From: Roseivirga sp. BDSF3-8
GTDB taxonomy: Bacteria; Bacteroidota; Bacteroidia; Cytophagales; Cyclobacteriaceae
Assembly: GCF_041449215.1 (NCBI RefSeq)
Contig: NZ_JBGNFV010000001.1
Span: 4,543,001 to 4,607,000, forward strand
Direction: 5' to 3'
DNA length: 64,000 bases
The notes under the pieces were generated by a model, which was given only the letters and a program-made list of their open reading frames with translations, had not been told where the DNA came from and did not search any database. Positions 36,007-45,498 of the stretch are shown one piece after another. Each line of letters begins with the position of its first letter. Position 1 is the first letter of the stretch. A program made the position numbers and the translations under genes.

Positions 36007-38829
36007 ATGAAAAAGTTGATTTGTGTAGTTGCGTTGTTGTTCCTGGGATATGGGATGGCCTTTGCGCAGACGGCAGGCGGACAGCGCGCAGTACCCAAAG
36101 GGACCACCTCGTTGAACTACGGGTTCTACGAATACCTTCCAGCTGATTACGACCCTAATAGTGGTAAGAAGTACCCGGTAATGATCTTCCTTCACGGACT
36201 TGGTGAAAGAGGTAACGGTACCACAGAACTAAGTAAAGTAACCTATAACGGACCTCCGAACCTTGCACAAAAAGGTTGGGATTTCCCTTTTATCATTATT
36301 TCACCTCAGTTACCCGGTTCACAAGGTGGATGGTGGGGCGGCATTACCGACGAGGTTGTGAACTATGTATATGCTCACTACCCCGTCGATCGCTCACGCC
36401 TATACGTAACCGGCCTTAGCCTGGGTGGTAATGGTACCTATATATATGCTTCCAGTTTTCCTGAAAAGGTGGCTGCTGCAGTTCCAGTGGCTGCGTGGGG
36501 CCCCACTCACAATGCCTGTAATATGAAAGACATCCCTACCTGGGCCTTTCATGGAGATAAGGACTGGACGATTAATATAGACAGAGGCCAGGCCATGGTC
36601 AACGCCATCAACAACTGTGGTGGTAATGCCAAATTCACCATCTACCCCGGTGTAGGGCACAATTCCTGGACCAGAACTTATGATAAGAGTGCGGGACACG
36701 ATGTGTATAGCTGGCTCATGCAGCATTCCAGAGGAGCTACTACACAGCCTGTGAACTATCCGCCAACTGTGAATGCAGGAGCAGATAAGTCTATGACCCT
36801 TCCCAGTAACAGTGTTACACTATATGGTAACGGCAATGATAATGATGGGTATGTAGCTTCTTATCAGTGGACAAAAGTAAGCGGCCCATCGGCAACAATG
36901 TCAGGTGCCGGTTCTAAGAACCTTTCCCTCTCTAACCTGCAGGCAGGTACCTACACTTTCCAGCTTACTGCTACAGATGATGACGGTGCCAAAGCATCAG
37001 ATAAAGTTAATGTCAATGTAGCCGACGAGCCTACATATACTCCTCCTTCTTCAGGAAGCGGGCTGGCCTATAAATATTATGAAGGTCTATGGGATTTCAT
37101 CCCCAACACCTCAGGGCTTACCCCTAAGAAGACAGGTGAAGTCGCTAACATCACCATGGCTATGCGTAACCGGGATAATGCATTCCTGCTTACCTTCGAC
37201 GGGGCCATTAACATTCCTACAGCAGGCACTTATACCTTCTTTGTGAATTCTGATGATGCCTCTAACCTTTACATTGATGGCAAAAGAGTGGTGGACAATG
37301 ACGGGCTGCATTCACCACAGGAAAGAAGCGGACAGGTTTACCTTTCTGCCGGAGCACATGACTTTTCACTGCACTACTATGAGCACTATGGCAGCGAAAT
37401 CCTTGAGGCTCGCTGGAAAGGGCCTGGTATCAGCAAACAACTGATCCCGGACTCTGCCTTCGGTGGCAGCAGCTCATCAGATCCTGAGCCTTCCGATCCA
37501 ACTCCAGCTCCAGCTCCTACCGGAACCGGTGTTGACTATAAAGTATATAAAGGTAACTGGGAGTGGATGCCCAACTTCGGAGCCCTTAGCCCTACTAAAA
37601 CCGGAAACACGTCCAACTTCAACATCAGCGTTGCAGGACTGGATACGAACTTCGGAATAGATTTCACAGGTAGCATTACAGTACCCGCAGCAGGAACCTA
37701 CACCTTCTATACTGCTTCTGATGATGGCTCTAAGCTCTACATCAATGGCTCACAGGTTGTAAACAACGATGGCCTTCATGCTGAGCAGGAAAAGAACGGG
37801 TCCGTTTACCTTGCCAAGGGAACACACACCATACGTGTAAGTTACTTCGAGCAGTATGGTGGCGAAGTGCTGAAAGTAAAATGGGCAGGCCCCGGTATCA
37901 GCAAGCAGGTTATACCTAACAGTGTTCTCGGTGATGGTTCAGGTTCTTCCGCACCTGCTCCTTCAGATCCTGATCCCGGATACACCTCATCAGGTAAAAA
38001 GCTGATGCTCAATTTCAATCACTATCAGCCTGCTTCAGGTGAAGGTTGGAACAGCCTTTCTGGTGATCCTCGTTCTACCACCAATTACAGTGGATTCGAT
38101 TGGAATGACGGTGCCTCCAGCAACGTTTCTGTAACCCTTGCCGATGCGTGGGGTGGTGCTAACGAATTCGGTATGGTAACCGGTGATGATAGCGGCGTGC
38201 TTCCTGATGATGTAATGAAGACCTCATTCTGGGTGAGCGATAATAATGCTCACATAGTAACGGTAAAAGGACTTGATCCTGATAAAGTATATGACTTCAC
38301 CTTCTTCGGAAGCCGCAACGGATCAGGCAACAGAACGACAGATTACGCCATAAGCGGAACCACAGTTTCACTGGATGCCTCTTACAATAGCAGCGAGACA
38401 GTAAACATCTCATCTGTGAAGCCCGATCAGTATGGCAATGTAAAGGTTACCGTGACCAAACAAAGCGGAGCCAGCTATGGCTACCTTAACGCCATGATCA
38501 TTGAAGAGCTTAGCTCTACTATAAGCAGCGCTTACGAGATCGCTTCAGACCTGGAGAGCGAAGGAGCTTACTCCAAGGCCTTCGGCGCCGAACTTACTGC
38601 CTACCCTAACCCTTTCACAGAATATGTTACGGTAGAGGTTTCCCAGGCAAGTGGTTCAGTAACTGCCACTGTGACAGACCTTAACGGTCGCCAGGTTATG
38701 AGCCGCATATTTGACGGTTCCACTGCCAGGCTCGATCTTAGCGGAAATACATTTGCTGCCGGTACCTATCTGCTTACCGTAAGCGATCAGGCCGGATACA
38801 AAGAAACCATGAGAATTATTAAAGAATAA
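36007..38829 (+). CDS. Secreted multidomain esterase with PKD-like, two PA14 and T9SS sorting domains
   Basis: A 940-aa exported protein. Signal peptide 1-21; alpha/beta hydrolase 30-240 with S138 (GLSLGGNG), D184 or D186 (FHGDKD) and H218 (GVGHNSW); PKD/cadherin-like domain 252-340; PA14 modules at about 353-485 and 508-642, joined by Ser/Pro linkers; a beta-rich domain 663-835 of unclear family; and a type IX sorting domain 860-940 (YPNPF near 866-870). It is probably displayed at the surface and acts on ester groups of polysaccharides; PA14 modules often bind sugars. The hydrolase is paralogous to the lipoprotein at 22909. Confidence 0.88.
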   Translation: MKKLICVVALLFLGYGMAFAQTAGGQRAVPKGTTSLNYGFYEYLPADYDPNSGKKYPVMIFLHGLGERGNGTTELSKVTYNGPPNLAQKGWDFPFIIISPQLPGSQGGWWGGITDEVVNYVYAHYPVDRSRLYVTGLSLGGNGTYIYASSFPEKVAAAVPVAAWGPTHNACNMKDIPTWAFHGDKDWTINIDRGQAMVNAINNCGGNAKFTIYPGVGHNSWTRTYDKSAGHDVYSWLMQHSRGATTQPVNYPPTVNAGADKSMTLPSNSVTLYGNGNDNDGYVASYQWTKVSGPSATMSGAGSKNLSLSNLQAGTYTFQLTATDDDGAKASDKVNVNVADEPTYTPPSSGSGLAYKYYEGLWDFIPNTSGLTPKKTGEVANITMAMRNRDNAFLLTFDGAINIPTAGTYTFFVNSDDASNLYIDGKRVVDNDGLHSPQERSGQVYLSAGAHDFSLHYYEHYGSEILEARWKGPGISKQLIPDSAFGGSSSSDPEPSDPTPAPAPTGTGVDYKVYKGNWEWMPNFGALSPTKTGNTSNFNISVAGLDTNFGIDFTGSITVPAAGTYTFYTASDDGSKLYINGSQVVNNDGLHAEQEKNGSVYLAKGTHTIRVSYFEQYGGEVLKVKWAGPGISKQVIPNSVLGDGSGSSAPAPSDPDPGYTSSGKKLMLNFNHYQPASGEGWNSLSGDPRSTTNYSGFDWNDGASSNVSVTLADAWGGANEFGMVTGDDSGVLPDDVMKTSFWVSDNNAHIVTVKGLDPDKVYDFTFFGSRNGSGNRTTDYAISGTTVSLDASYNSSETVNISSVKPDQYGNVKVTVTKQSGASYGYLNAMIIEELSSTISSAYEIASDLESEGAYSKAFGAELTAYPNPFTEYVTVEVSQASGSVTATVTDLNGRQVMSRIFDGSTARLDLSGNTFAAGTYLLTVSDQAGYKETMRIIKE

Positions 38830-38849
38830 TCTCAGGCACTGATAAACGT

Positions 38850-38885
38850 AAAGCCCGGGAGCACCAAGCTACCGGGCTTTTTTTA
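38850..38885 (+). terminator. Rho-independent terminator after the 940-aa esterase
   Basis: Stem AAAGCCCGG/CCGGGCTTT with a 13-nt loop and a T run. Confidence 0.88.
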
Positions 38886-38994
38886 TGGCTTACCCTCAGG
38901 TTAAATCAGCTACTATACCTGTAAGACCAACCTGTTTCTACCTCATAATGCACCTCCTGCTTATTGTATTTTTCCCCTAATCCTGCTGATATAT

Positions 38995-39038
38995 ATCCTA
39001 TAGAGATCCTATAGTGATCCCATAGTCATCCTATAGTC
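38995..39038. repeat. Four tandem copies of an 11-bp unit
   Basis: Units start at 38995, 39006, 39017 and 39028. Each is ATCCTATAG (the third has ATCCCATAG) plus two variable bases. The period is one helical turn. It lies between the esterase terminator and the IS200-like element. Confidence 0.85.
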
Positions 39039-39163
39039 AGACTGTGGATATCCTCTGCTTACCATTATTGCACTATTCAGGGCTTTTCCGTCAGTAATAT
39101 ACGGCAGCACTTAGGTAAGTGCGATGCAATAGACAGCTTGCAAACTTTATTAATCGAATTAAA

Positions 39164-39722
39164 ACCACCGTCTTAGACGGTGGTCATGTTTGAGGGCTAT
39201 GCCAGTAGGGGTATATTGTGGAATGAGCAAGTATCGTAAGCTATCGCATAGCTTTTACTATTGTGTCTATCATGTAGTATGGACCCCGAAGTACCGCCAC
39301 CGTATACTTCGTGATATTGTTGCAGATACGTTGGAGAATAAGATAAAGACGATATGTGAATGGAAGGAGGTCAAGGTAGAAGAGTTGAACATTCAGCCAG
39401 ATCACGTTCATTTGGTATGTAGTATACCTCCGAAACTTAGTGTATCAGACTTCATGGGTATTCTCAAGGGTAAGACAGCGATCATGATGTTTAAGAACTT
39501 CAAGAGTCTTCGCAGAAAACCCTATTGGGGCAATCATTTTTGGTCACGAGGCTATTTTGTAAGTACGGTAGGCATAGATGAAGAAAAGATAAAGCGGTAT
39601 GTTAAGTATCAGGAGAAGGAAGATAAGAAAGAGGATGGGGATATAGATATCCCGCTATTCGATAACTGACTATCCCCCTTTGGGGGTAATAACCATTGAA
39701 AACCCCCTCCTTTGGTGGGGGT
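39164..39722 (+). mobile_element. Minimal IS200-type insertion sequence (IS200/IS605 family)
   Basis: A 5' hairpin (ACCACCGTC TTA GACGGTGGT, 39164-39184) is followed by the tnpA gene and two 3' G/C hairpins (39674-39686 and 39702-39722). IS200/IS605 elements end in subterminal hairpins instead of inverted repeats, and this one has no tnpB. Outer ends are estimated from the hairpins only; the cleavage sites could lie a few tens of bases outside. Confidence 0.75.
39223..39669 (+). CDS. tnpA: IS200/IS605-family transposase TnpA
   Basis: A 148-aa Y1 HUH transposase from ATG 39223 (the frame opens at a TTG 33 bp earlier). The HUH motif is HVH in QPDHVHLV, and the catalytic tyrosine is probably that in KRYVKYQ near the C-terminus. 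Other family marks are YHVVWTPKYR and WGNHFWSRGYFVSTVG. It cuts and rejoins single-stranded DNA at hairpin ends. The reading frame is intact, so the element could still be active. Confidence 0.93.
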   Translation: MSKYRKLSHSFYYCVYHVVWTPKYRHRILRDIVADTLENKIKTICEWKEVKVEELNIQPDHVHLVCSIPPKLSVSDFMGILKGKTAIMMFKNFKSLRRKPYWGNHFWSRGYFVSTVGIDEEKIKRYVKYQEKEDKKEDGDIDIPLFDN

Positions 39723-39752
39723 AATTTATTTATCATCCATCTCCGCTAGATA

Positions 39753-39783
39753 CTTGCAAGCTGCCTTTCCTTTTATAATTTTG
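39753..39783 (+). promoter_or_regulatory. Candidate promoter of the TPR/barrel genes
   Basis: CTTG (39753-39756), 19-bp spacer, TAATTTTG (39776-39783). The -7 box matches TAnnTTTG fully and the -33 box matches TTTG in three of four bases, at correct spacing. A leader of roughly 90 nt would precede the TPR gene. Confidence 0.5.
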
Positions 39784-39883
39784 AATTTTATGTACAGGTA
39801 GTGGCCGTGCAGGATAATCCTGTAAAACGGGCAATAATCCGGCCTCTGCATCAGTTAATCCTCAAAATGAAGGTATCAAGCCT

Positions 39884-42800
39884 ATGACCCGATATTTTTT
39901 AGTTTGCATGGTGTCTACAGCCCTTTTTCTGTGTAGTACCATGCATGGGGCCCTAGCCCAAAACCCGGTAAGCCAGACCGAGGAAGACAGGTACTATGAG
40001 ATGGGGCTCGACCTCCTCGACAAAGATCAGTTTGGCGCCGCCAGGCAGGCATTCGAAAAATACATTCAAAACGCCGATAACCGGCTTAAAAAAGCAGAAG
40101 CCCAGTACTATATTGCCTACACCAGTATCGTCCTTGGGCACAATGATGGTGAAGTTCTGCTGGAGCGTTTTCTGGACGAGTATCCTGACCATCCCCGTGT
40201 TATAACAGCCTATTACGATCTGGGTAACTACTATTATAAAAACAATGAATTCGTTAAGGCTGCAGAGGCTTTGTCAAAAACCGATGTAGATGCCCTACCC
40301 AGAGATAAGCGATACGAAGCCAGGTTTATGCTGGGCTATGCCAGTTTCGCCCGTCGCGACTTCGATACTGCCTTACAGCAATTTGATCGTCTTAAGACCC
40401 AGGATGGGGCATATAAAAGTGCTGCAAGCTACTATGCAGGCTATATTCATTACCGCAACGGAAATTACGATAAAGCACTGGCAGACCTCACCCGGGCCGG
40501 ACAGGACCCAGCCTACCAGACCGTCGTACCCTACATGATTGCCAATGTCTACTACAGTCAGCGCAGGTATGACGAACTCATTGCCTACACTGAGCCCATG
40601 CTGCAGTCACAGAACCTCAAGAACCGTTCGGATATTCTTCTGCTTACAGCAGAGGCATACTTTATGAAAGAGCAGTATGAAAAAGCCTCTACCTATTTTG
40701 ATGAGTACCGCTCCGGCATAAGTGGCAGACCGGCCGATAATGTCCTTTACAGAATGGCCTTTACTCAGTATGCCACCGGCCAGAATGATAAAGCCATTAA
40801 AAACTTTGAAGTAGTTGCCCTCAAAGACGATTCCCTTGGTCAGTATGCAAGCTACTACCTCGGCGACCTATACCTTGAGCAAGGCAATAAAGAGTATGCC
40901 GTTACCGCTTTTCAAAAGGCTCATGCCGCTGCTCACGATGCCCGTATCTCCCAGGAGGCCCTCTTTCAGGAAGCTAAGGTCCTGCTTGACCTAGCCCGCT
41001 ATAGTACAGCTATTGACAGACTGCAAGCCTATACCAGCCGTTACCCTCAGGGCAGACATAGAACAGAGGCGGCAGAATTATTAGGCGAGGCTTATCTTTA
41101 TACTAATAATTATGATCAGGCCATAGCCTACCTTGAGTCCCTCGATCTTAATTCACCCAGGCTTCGAAAAGCCTATCAGAAAGTAACATACCTCAAAGCC
41201 TCCGAGCTTTTTAATGCAGGTAAGTTTGCCAATGCCGTGGCCATGTGGGATAAGTCAGCCAATTACCCGGAAGATAAGAACCTCCTAGGAAGAGCCCGGT
41301 TCTGGCAGGGTGAAGCCTTCTCCATAGGACGTAAATACCCCGAGGCCATAAACGCATATGGTGCCGTGTTCCGCAATGCGGATCCGAATACCGAAGCCTT
41401 TCTAAGAAGCCGGTACGGCATAGGCTACGCATATTACAATACCAAGCAGTATGACCGCGCCATGCCCCATTTCAGGCAGTTCGTAGCCGAAGCAGACCCT
41501 GGAAGTCCCTACTATGCGGATGCACTGATGCGCCTTGGTGATACCTATTATATCGCCAAGCAATATGGACAGGCCCAGGACGCCTACAACAGAAGCCTTA
41601 AGTCAGGCAGCCAGGAAGGGGGCTACGTACTCTATCAGCAGGGAGTTGTTTACGGCCTGCAGGGAAAGGCCGATCAGGCCGTAGCCACACTTTCAAGAGC
41701 TGTTGAAGAATACCCCAACAGCCCCTATGCGGATGATGCCATGTTCGAGAAAGCACGGATACAGTTTGAGGAAAGCAACTACTCTGCAGCCGTTAATGGC
41801 TTCAGCACCCTTATCAGTCGCTTTCCCCAGAGTGAATATGTTCCCTTTGCTTTATTGAGAAGAGGCCTCAGTAATAATAACCTCGGTAACACCCAGCGTA
41901 CAGAGGAAGATTATAAGCGAATACTGGAAAGCTATACCAGCCATGAGGTAGCACAAAGCGCCCTGCTTGGCTTGCAGGAAGTGCTCAACCGGCAGAGCAG
42001 GGGAGGAGAGGCTGACCGCTATGTAGCTATGTATAAGAAGGCTAACCCCGGTGACCAGGCCCTTGAAACCATCGAGTTCGAGGCAGCAAGGACCACCTAC
42101 TTTTCTAAAAATTACGATCAGGCCATCAACAGCCTCAAAGAGTATCTGCGCTCATATCCTTCCAGCCCCTATACCGCTGAGGCAAAGTTCTACCTGGCCG
42201 AATCATATTATCAGACCGGCCGGCCTGGTGAAGCCATCAAATATTACCAGCAGGTTAGCCGTACCAGCGGCACATTTGCAAACCGCAGCTTACGCCGCAT
42301 AGCCGATATCGGTTCCGCTGAGGGCCAGTATGCAGAGGCCATACCAGCCCTGCGTAGCCTGGCGAATAATGCCCGTAATATAAAAGAAAAATACACGGCA
42401 TGGTCCGGCCTTGTCAGGGCCTACTATTCTGTACAGAAGTACGATTCCGTCTCCTACTATGCCCGCCTTATCATCGATAAAGGAAATGTGGATGCCAATG
42501 CCCAGAACCTCGGATACCTTTACCTTGGTAAGGCAGCAATGGCACAAAATAAGTACGACCAGGCCACTGACCATTTCCTCAATACCATGAATACCGCTGT
42601 GGATGCCTACAGTGCAGAGGCACAATACAGGCTGGCGGAGATCCAGTATCGGCAAAACAAATACGAGCAGAGTATCCAGACCCTTTATGACCTCAGTGAG
42701 CGCTTTGGTGCCTATGAGGAGTGGATCGGTAAAGCCTTCCTCCTTATTGCCGACAACTTTTTGGCCCTCGATAATATCTTCCAGGCCAAGGCCACCCTCA

Positions 42801-42946
42801 ATTCCATAGTAGAGAACAGCCCTGACCAAAACGTTGTAAAACAGGCCAAAGCCAAACTGACTTTGATAGAGGAAAAGGAAGAAACCATAAGACAGCAGCA
42901 AAACCAGACCGACACCACAGGTGGCTATGAGGTCATCGAAAACTAA
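39884..42946 (+). CDS. Large periplasmic tetratricopeptide-repeat protein
   Basis: A 1020-aa protein with a signal peptide (1-25, ending GALAQ) and TPR-type helical repeats through almost its whole length (for example YYKNNEFVKAAEAL, EAKFYLAESYYQTGRPGEAI, AEIQYRQNKYEQSIQ). It probably forms a long superhelical scaffold in the periplasm. The next gene, a barrel protein, starts eight bases after its stop codon, and a TonB/ExbBD operon follows, so it is likely part of an envelope assembly or transport complex (inference). Confidence 0.9.
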   Translation: MTRYFLVCMVSTALFLCSTMHGALAQNPVSQTEEDRYYEMGLDLLDKDQFGAARQAFEKYIQNADNRLKKAEAQYYIAYTSIVLGHNDGEVLLERFLDEYPDHPRVITAYYDLGNYYYKNNEFVKAAEALSKTDVDALPRDKRYEARFMLGYASFARRDFDTALQQFDRLKTQDGAYKSAASYYAGYIHYRNGNYDKALADLTRAGQDPAYQTVVPYMIANVYYSQRRYDELIAYTEPMLQSQNLKNRSDILLLTAEAYFMKEQYEKASTYFDEYRSGISGRPADNVLYRMAFTQYATGQNDKAIKNFEVVALKDDSLGQYASYYLGDLYLEQGNKEYAVTAFQKAHAAAHDARISQEALFQEAKVLLDLARYSTAIDRLQAYTSRYPQGRHRTEAAELLGEAYLYTNNYDQAIAYLESLDLNSPRLRKAYQKVTYLKASELFNAGKFANAVAMWDKSANYPEDKNLLGRARFWQGEAFSIGRKYPEAINAYGAVFRNADPNTEAFLRSRYGIGYAYYNTKQYDRAMPHFRQFVAEADPGSPYYADALMRLGDTYYIAKQYGQAQDAYNRSLKSGSQEGGYVLYQQGVVYGLQGKADQAVATLSRAVEEYPNSPYADDAMFEKARIQFEESNYSAAVNGFSTLISRFPQSEYVPFALLRRGLSNNNLGNTQRTEEDYKRILESYTSHEVAQSALLGLQEVLNRQSRGGEADRYVAMYKKANPGDQALETIEFEAARTTYFSKNYDQAINSLKEYLRSYPSSPYTAEAKFYLAESYYQTGRPGEAIKYYQQVSRTSGTFANRSLRRIADIGSAEGQYAEAIPALRSLANNARNIKEKYTAWSGLVRAYYSVQKYDSVSYYARLIIDKGNVDANAQNLGYLYLGKAAMAQNKYDQATDHFLNTMNTAVDAYSAEAQYRLAEIQYRQNKYEQSIQTLYDLSERFGAYEEWIGKAFLLIADNFLALDNIFQAKATLNSIVENSPDQNVVKQAKAKLTLIEEKEETIRQQQNQTDTTGGYEVIEN

Positions 42947-42953
42947 TATACGC

Positions 42954-44624
42954 ATGAAGAAATTAGCCATAACCGGGTTGCTGGTCTTGTGCACCGGCAT
43001 CACTTTTGCCCAAAAACAAGGTAATGAAAGCTGGGAGGAAGAAAACCTCGAGCTGGAAGACACCAAAGTGGTGATTGAAAAAGAGAAAGAGCTTGAGCTA
43101 CCCCTGGCAAACAGGCCCTTTAATAAAATCCCCCCCCAGCCTGTAAGTCAGGAGGGCGTGGAAGACCTTCAGTATGAAGTCCAGCGCATCCCCTTCCAGG
43201 GCAAGATTCTCGAGCCCCGCGTAAGGGTACTAAAGATAAAAGAAGAAAGCCCCGTGGAGCCTTACCGCAACCACGTTAAGGGCGGGCTTGGTAATTACGC
43301 CACAGCTTATTTTGAAGGCTTCTTTAACAGCAAGCGCCACCCGGATTATCAGTTAGGAGCCCGTGTAAGGCACCTCTCCAGCGGCAGAGGACCTGTAGAC
43401 CGGAACAATAGCGCCACCGCCTCTTCAGGCGTAGGGCTGGAAGGGAAGTTTTTTACCCGTGAGGCTGTTTTTGATGGTACCGCTGCTTACTCACGCGACC
43501 GCCACTACTTTTACGGGTATGATCCTGCCCTCGAGATTGAAGACCGCGACAGCATCAGGCAGGTGTTTAATTTCTATGAAGTATCAGCCGGAATCGGCAG
43601 AAATCAGCCCGACAGTCGCTTTACCTATAATGGCCGTGTAGGCTTCTCCATGCTCGATAACCAGTATGATGCACGCGAGAACTCCTTCAACTTCAACCTG
43701 CACACCGCATATGAGATAAATGACGAAGTGGATGCCATGCTCGATAGCGACCTCTGGCTCAGCGATAAAGAAGATGTAGGGGATATAAGCCGGTACCTTT
43801 TTCGGTTAAGCCCCGTCGTAAAGTTCAAAGTACAGGACGCCCTCTTCGTTCATGCCGGTTTCAAAGCTGTATATGAAAACGATACCATCGAAAATGCCGA
43901 TCAGCTACACCTGTTTCCAAACCTGCAGGCCACATACTATCTCACCCCCGATTTCATAGCCTATGCAGGCATTGGCGGAGATGTGGAAAAACGAACCCTG
44001 CGTAGCCTCACCAATGAAAACCCATGGGTAAAGCAAGGCCTTCCTGTGTTTCACACCATCAATACCTTTGACCTCAGTGCAGGGGTAAGAGGCAAGCTCC
44101 TTAACAGGGTGGGTTTTCATACCGGCTTTTCACTCGGAGCCTATAAAAATCCCGGCTTCTTCGTAAATTCAGAAGAGGACTCCACGCGCTTCGACCTCGT
44201 ATATGAAACCGATAATATGACGCGGTTCAATTACTTTGGTGAAGTGACCTACAGTGCTGGTGAAACCTTCCGTACCACCCTGCGCGGTGATTATTATGCC
44301 TACAGCGTAGATAACCTTGGCGAGGCCTGGCACAGACCAACCTACCGGTTTAACTGGCTTGGCCGGTATAACCTCTTTGAGAAAATCATATTCCAGGCAG
44401 ACCTTAATCTGCTTGGTGGCATCAACACCCTTAACCTTGCGAATGAAACACGGGAGGAGCTTGACCCTATTGCCGATCTTTCGTTTCGTACCGAGTATAT
44501 TTTTTCAGATCAGGCCACAGCCTTTATCCGACTCAATAACATCATAGGCGGTGAGTATGAGCGCTATCGTAACTACCCCGTAAGAGGTTTTCAGGTTATG
44601 CTCGGTGCCTCATATTCCTTCTGA
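42954..44624 (+). CDS. Outer-membrane beta-barrel protein, TonB-receptor-like without plug
   Basis: The product is 556 aa from ATG 42954, which gives a signal peptide (1-19, ending TFAQ); the frame opens 11 codons earlier inside the TPR gene. After an acidic N-terminal stretch (20-100) the rest is a series of amphipathic strands ending in the aromatic signature LGASYSF. No carboxypeptidase-like or plug domain is seen, so it is not a standard TonB-dependent receptor. The seven-base gap to the TPR gene suggests the two work together. Confidence 0.78.
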   Translation: MKKLAITGLLVLCTGITFAQKQGNESWEEENLELEDTKVVIEKEKELELPLANRPFNKIPPQPVSQEGVEDLQYEVQRIPFQGKILEPRVRVLKIKEESPVEPYRNHVKGGLGNYATAYFEGFFNSKRHPDYQLGARVRHLSSGRGPVDRNNSATASSGVGLEGKFFTREAVFDGTAAYSRDRHYFYGYDPALEIEDRDSIRQVFNFYEVSAGIGRNQPDSRFTYNGRVGFSMLDNQYDARENSFNFNLHTAYEINDEVDAMLDSDLWLSDKEDVGDISRYLFRLSPVVKFKVQDALFVHAGFKAVYENDTIENADQLHLFPNLQATYYLTPDFIAYAGIGGDVEKRTLRSLTNENPWVKQGLPVFHTINTFDLSAGVRGKLLNRVGFHTGFSLGAYKNPGFFVNSEEDSTRFDLVYETDNMTRFNYFGEVTYSAGETFRTTLRGDYYAYSVDNLGEAWHRPTYRFNWLGRYNLFEKIIFQADLNLLGGINTLNLANETREELDPIADLSFRTEYIFSDQATAFIRLNNIIGGEYERYRNYPVRGFQVMLGASYSF

Positions 44625-44655
44625 TAAGGTAAATTATTGCCCTGGCAAATTATTC

Positions 44656-44687
44656 TTTGAATTGTGAAATAATTTTATGCTATTTTG
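44656..44687 (+). promoter_or_regulatory. Candidate promoter of the SPOR-ExbBD-TonB genes
   Basis: TTTG (44656-44659), 21-bp spacer, TATTTTG (44681-44687; one base short of TAnnTTTG). It lies in the 194-bp gap between the barrel gene and the SPOR gene. Confidence 0.45.
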
Positions 44688-44818
44688 CGCGATTATTGAG
44701 CTAAAACATACAGCAACTGCATAAAACGCTGTTTTGTCACATGTTATTTTGTCCTTACCTTTAGGCATTGAGCATGTAGGCGAATTACTGCTATTTACCT
44801 AATCCTAAATCGGTAAAA

Positions 44819-45496
44819 ATGAGTACCAGAGATCACGAAAACGAAGAGGATTTCGACAACGGCCGTGAGCACAAACACGAAGACGATGACTTCGGTCTGC
44901 CTGAAGTAGAGTACGATCAGGTAAGGGATGAAGATGAGTACCATGAGCAAACGGAAGACGAGCACTACGTGGCCGCTACCAAAAGGCCTCAGATCACCCG
45001 TGAACGCAGGGAAGAGAAGAGTAGCTCCGCCGCGCCGCTTATTATAGTCCTTATTCTGCTACTCATTGCAGTAGGAGGGGGGGTATGGTGGTTTTTCCTC
45101 AGAGAGAAAACACCCGAACCTGTAAAAGAAGTGGCTGAAGAAACCACTACAACAGAGCCCGAACCTGTCGAAGAAGACTTTAGCAGTGGGTATGAGGAAG
45201 AAGAAACTTTTGAAGAAGAGCCCGCCCAGCCTGCACAAGGACAGATACAGAGCCTTTCCAGCCGTACCGGCCGCTATTATGTTGTCGTTAATAGCTTCTT
45301 TGACGGGGACATGGCCAAGGATTATGCGCAAAAGCTTTCCAATGATGGCATAAATGTTAGCATAATACTTCCTTCCGGTAAAAATAAATTCCACCGGGTA
45401 GCCGTTGAAGACTTTGATTCCTATGCTGCCGCTGTTGATAGGGCAGAGGAACTCAAAGCGACCTACGGAAATGAAACCTGGGCGGTAAGATACTAA
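44819..45496 (+). CDS. SPOR-domain membrane protein
   Basis: A 225-aa inner-membrane protein. The acidic cytoplasmic N-terminus (1-70), one membrane span (about 73-93), an acidic Glu/Thr/Pro linker (100-148) and a C-terminal SPOR domain (150-225; RYYVVVNSFFDGDMAKDYAQKL) are visible. SPOR domains bind denuded peptidoglycan. The exbB start follows the stop by two bases, so it is part of that operon and may tie the TonB complex to the wall. Confidence 0.9.
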   Translation: MSTRDHENEEDFDNGREHKHEDDDFGLPEVEYDQVRDEDEYHEQTEDEHYVAATKRPQITRERREEKSSSAAPLIIVLILLLIAVGGGVWWFFLREKTPEPVKEVAEETTTTEPEPVEEDFSSGYEEEETFEEEPAQPAQGQIQSLSSRTGRYYVVVNSFFDGDMAKDYAQKLSNDGINVSIILPSGKNKFHRVAVEDFDSYAAAVDRAEELKATYGNETWAVRY

Positions 45497-45498
45497 GT

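Noticed and set aside
38995-39038. Possible CRISPR array
   Set aside because: The units are 11 bp with 2-bp variation and no spacers, and no cas gene is present.
42290-43066. 258-codon minus-strand frame over the TPR/barrel junction
   Set aside because: Antisense to two well-supported exported proteins; no family motif.
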